Notes under the pieces: model-generated
Databases searched by the model: none
The model's input: only the letters and a program-made list of their open reading frames with translations
Told to the model about the DNA's origin: nothing
Position numbers and translations under genes: made by a program
NCBI GenBank assembly: GCA_963663665.2
Contig: CAXXKP010000009.1
Coordinates: 491,659 to 555,658, forward strand
Direction of reading: 5' to 3'
Source of the DNA: SABI01 sp963663665
GTDB taxonomy: Bacteria > Spirochaetota > Spirochaetia > Sphaerochaetales > Sphaerochaetaceae
Length of the DNA: 64,000 nt
In this document: positions 61,459-64,000 of the stretch, in pieces
How positions within the stretch are numbered: position 1 is the first letter of the stretch
How the letters are laid out: every line of letters begins with the position of its first letter

Positions 61459-62999
61459 TGGTCTTTCCTTGCATTAAGATTTAAAGCCTCTGACGGGGAC
61501 ATCCCTGTCATCATGAGTCCCATCTGAACCGCAGTAACGTCTTCGGGTCTACATTCATAAACAATCTTGCCTTCGTAGAGAACAAGAATACGGTCACTCA
61601 ATGCACGGACCTCATCCAGATCTGCAGATACAAGCAGAACACCCTTACCACGATCACGAAAGTCGAGAATTTGTTTGTGGATGAACTCTATAGCACCAAC
61701 ATCAACCCCTCTTGTAGGATGGGCAGCTATCAGAACCTGCAGTTCCTGACTAAAATTCCTTGCTAAGACTACTTTCTGTTGATTACCACCCGAGAGATAT
61801 CGGATGGGTTGCTCGAGCCCAGAGGTCTTGATATTGTATTTTTCTATGCAGTTTTGAGCAAACGAAACCAAAGCTTTACGGTTGAAGATGCCTCTCTGGC
61901 AAATATTCTTTTCTCTATGATACCCTAGAACAAGGTTGTTCTTGACGCTCTGTTCGAGTAACACACCCATTGCTAATCTATCTTCAGGTATATGCCCTAT
62001 TCCTGCCCGCAACAGCTTATTTGTATTACAGTTCAATTCTGTCCCATTCAGTCTCAGTGTCAGAGAATCGGGAGAACGCAATCCTGTTATAGCTTCCAAA
62101 ATTTCTGTCTGACCGTTTCCATCGACTCCAGCAATTCCCAAAATCTCACCACTCATGATGGAAAAATTTACGTCGTTAACTTTTCTAATATTCTGCTCAG
62201 ATACTTGCAGGTTGATTACTTCAAAACTCTTCTCTCCCAAGATTTTTGTTGGACGTCTTTCATTGATTTTGATTTGCCGACCAACCATCATTTTTGATAA
62301 TTCATGAATGTTTGTGCTCTTTGGATCTACACTGCTATTAATAATATGCCCATCTCTTAATACAGTTATCCTGTCTGCAATATTCAACGTTTCCTTCAAC
62401 TTGTGAGTAATGATGACAATACTCATCCCTTCATCTCGAAGAGTCCCGTAATACTTTAAATAATCCAACGACTTCTGTAGGAGTCAACACAGCTGTCGGT
62501 TCATCCAGAATCAATACATCTACTTTTCTGTATAAAGCTTTTATAATCTCAACCTGCTGTTGCGCTGCTACTGATAAAGTGCCAACCTTTGTATCGGGAT
62601 CAAGTGAAGAATTTAAAGAGGAAATAATCTCAGAAACCCTTTCCCGTGCTGCATTTTTATCGATAAACAATCCGTCTTTTGTCGGTTCTGCTCCTGTAAT
62701 AACATTTTCTGTAATAGATAATGCGGGAACCAGCATGAAATGCTGGTGTACCATGCAGATTCTAATATTGATTGCATCAATCGGGCGATTGATCTTGATA
62801 AGTTCACCTTTGTAGAAGATTGTCTCCTCTATCTGCTTTATAGAGCCCATAGAGAATATTCATCATAGTTGTCTTTCCTGCACCGTTTTCGCCCATTAAT
62901 GAGGAGAATTTCCTGCTCTTGCAGATAGAAATCTACATCATTGAGAGCGACTGTGGTTCCAAAAGTTTTTGAGATACCTCTCATTTCAATAATATTCAT
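61455..62999 (-). pseudogene. Nucleoside ABC transporter ATPase broken by three frameshifts
   Basis: The full-length gene would give a ~510-residue double ATPase of the NupO/RbsA type. It starts at 62999 (MNIIEMRGISKTFG). Walker A GENGAGKTT is intact but in another frame, after a shift near 62895. A second shift near 62840 precedes TIFYKGELIKINRP, and a third, in a GGG run near 62446, precedes TLRDEGMSIVIITHKL. Each is compatible with one extra base. The second half has GVDGNGQTE, LSGGNQQK and HPTRGVDVGA. Either the gene is decayed or the sequence contains small indel errors here. Confidence 0.85.
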
Positions 63000-63090
63000 A
63001 TTCGGCTTACCTTCAATTATTGCACGTTTACACCAATAATAAAGATCAGGAATCCCAAGGGATGACAAGCATCCCTTGGATTTCTAATTT

Positions 63091-64000
63091 TTAGTATCTG
63101 TTAGTTTTTGACCACTCTTCAATTTCGTTTGGATCATTGACAAGCTTGACCTCTCCAGAGATCACACGTTCTTTCACCTCTTCTACAATAGAAACAATGC
63201 TGTTTGGCAATATGGTTTTTAAATTAGCAACATCATAGTAGCAAACACCTTCCGCAAGACCTTTTCTGTCAGATCCAGCCTTCCACGTACCATTGACTAG
63301 CGCTTCGATTTCTTGAAAAACGAAGAGATCTGTACGCTTCATTGATGTACAGAGACTTCTGTCGACATCGACCGAAGAGAGGCTACTACCAATAACATAT
63401 TTATTAACTTCCGCAGCTGCATCAAAAACTCCAAGTCCTGTGCCTCCAGCATTATGTGAAACTACATCAGCTCCTTTATCATATGCTGCCAATGCAATCT
63501 CTTTTCCCTTAGATGGATCTCGATATCCTCCAGCAATCGTATAGATAAGTTCTACGGATGGGTTGACATATTTTGCACCAGCTAAAAATCCTGCTGCACC
63601 CGCACGTGAAGCTGGAGAATCCATTCCACCGACAAATCCTACGATATTATTACCATTAGACAATGGCATTTCATCGCTCATCGTTACTAGTCCTGCAATA
63701 CAGCCTGATAGAAATGTTTGTTCCGGATCCCAAGCAGCTACTCCATGGAGATTTGCAAGTGTGTGTCCCTCCATTGCTGTATCTACTATAGAAAATCTTT
63801 GTTCAGGATACATTTTCGCAACAGAAGTAATACTATCTGCATAGGTTGCTCCGAGGACAAGAATAAGATCATATATTCCATCTTCGGCATACATGCTCAA
63901 CTGACTTTCAACTTCTGCAATTTCAGGAGCTTCAACATAACTAATTTCAACTCCCAGTTGATCGCGAGCCATTTCCAATCCGCTAAAGCCTTCATCATTA
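63091..64000 (-). CDS. BMP-family nucleoside-binding protein (PnrA-like; N-terminus cut by window edge)
   Basis: The reading frame continues through the right edge of the window (NDEGFSGLEMARDQLGVEI), so the start is missing. Hallmarks of the BMP/PnrA family are ILVLGATYADSITSVAKMYPEQRFSIVDT, GFVGGMDSPASRAGAAGFLAGAKYVNP and VVSHNAGGTGLGVFDAA. Such proteins bind purine nucleosides on the cell surface; the spirochaetal TmpC/PnrA is the known example. It precedes the ATPase and permease genes as the substrate-binding subunit of the same transporter. Confidence 0.92.
   Translation of the reverse strand, partial: NDEGFSGLEMARDQLGVEISYVEAPEIAEVESQLSMYAEDGIYDLILVLGATYADSITSVAKMYPEQRFSIVDTAMEGHTLANLHGVAAWDPEQTFLSGCIAGLVTMSDEMPLSNGNNIVGFVGGMDSPASRAGAAGFLAGAKYVNPSVELIYTIAGGYRDPSKGKEIALAAYDKGADVVSHNAGGTGLGVFDAAAEVNKYVIGSSLSSVDVDRSLCTSMKRTDLFVFQEIEALVNGTWKAGSDRKGLAEGVCYYDVANLKTILPNSIVSIVEEVKERVISGEVKLVNDPNEIEEWSKTNRY

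Noticed and set aside
1..64000. CRISPR array
   Set aside because: No set of regularly spaced short repeats and no cas genes; the repeats found are far apart or paired.

Overview
This window looks like a low-G+C, diderm bacterial chromosome, most probably a spirochaete. The outer-membrane signs are a LolA-like periplasmic carrier, several short exported beta-rich proteins and lipoproteins with ordinary lipoboxes. The taxonomic call is an inference from gene content, because there is no rRNA or marker gene here.

1-15.75 kb is ordinary chromosome: an ABC-F ATPase (cut by the window start), a rhodanese lipoprotein, a KtrA/KtrB potassium uptake pair, a YtrA-type GntR regulator with an SPFH membrane protein, a MacB/LolCDE-like export operon (three FtsX-type permeases, one ATPase, a LolA-like protein and a predicted outer-membrane protein), a membrane c-di-GMP phosphodiesterase and an MFS transporter.

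15.9-34.67 kb is an integrated mobile element of about 18.8 kb that splits a host yjbQ gene. Its large serine integrase sits at the left junction. Both att junctions can be read, and joining the flanks at a shared GTAAA core restores a full 138-codon yjbQ. The element carries a second resolvase, its own intact yjbQ, a minimal family-A polymerase-like protein, a DUF3102 protein with two small genes, and a defence cargo: a type I restriction-modification operon (hsdM, hsdS, an extra nuclease-like gene, hsdR), a RloC/PrrC-like AAA ATPase with a Cys-x-x-Cys hook, and a DUF262 plus HEPN pair. The attP site lies inside the 3' end of the integrase gene, so integration replaces the integrase C-terminal tail. 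Relic tails at 31.5 and 35.5 kb, and four displaced yjbQ 3' fragments between 34.7 and 39.4 kb (two followed by a RHH/RelE toxin-antitoxin locus, one decayed), suggest that the site has been invaded repeatedly.

35.9-48.4 kb returns to chromosomal genes: a PadR/HAAS membrane pair, TetR with a membrane protein, a hemerythrin-PAS protein with a cupin, a metallo-hydrolase, a polar amino-acid ABC transporter, a phospholipase D-like lipoprotein, a carboxylesterase and tRNA-Val. At 48.5-50.1 kb an intact ISL3-type insertion sequence with a perfect 8-bp target duplication lies in the 3' end of an older ISL3 relic. At 52.2-54.6 kb there is an IS30 relic and a higher-G+C arsenic island (arsR, acr3, broken arsM).

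54.7-64 kb is a purine-nucleoside salvage region, all on the minus strand: a BMP-family binding protein (cut by the window end), an ABC ATPase broken by three frameshifts, two permeases, a purine nucleoside phosphorylase, adenosine deaminase, a GntR regulator, a nucleoside hydrolase and RpiB. Nucleosides would be imported, deaminated, phosphorolysed or hydrolysed, and the ribose fed towards the pentose phosphate pathway.
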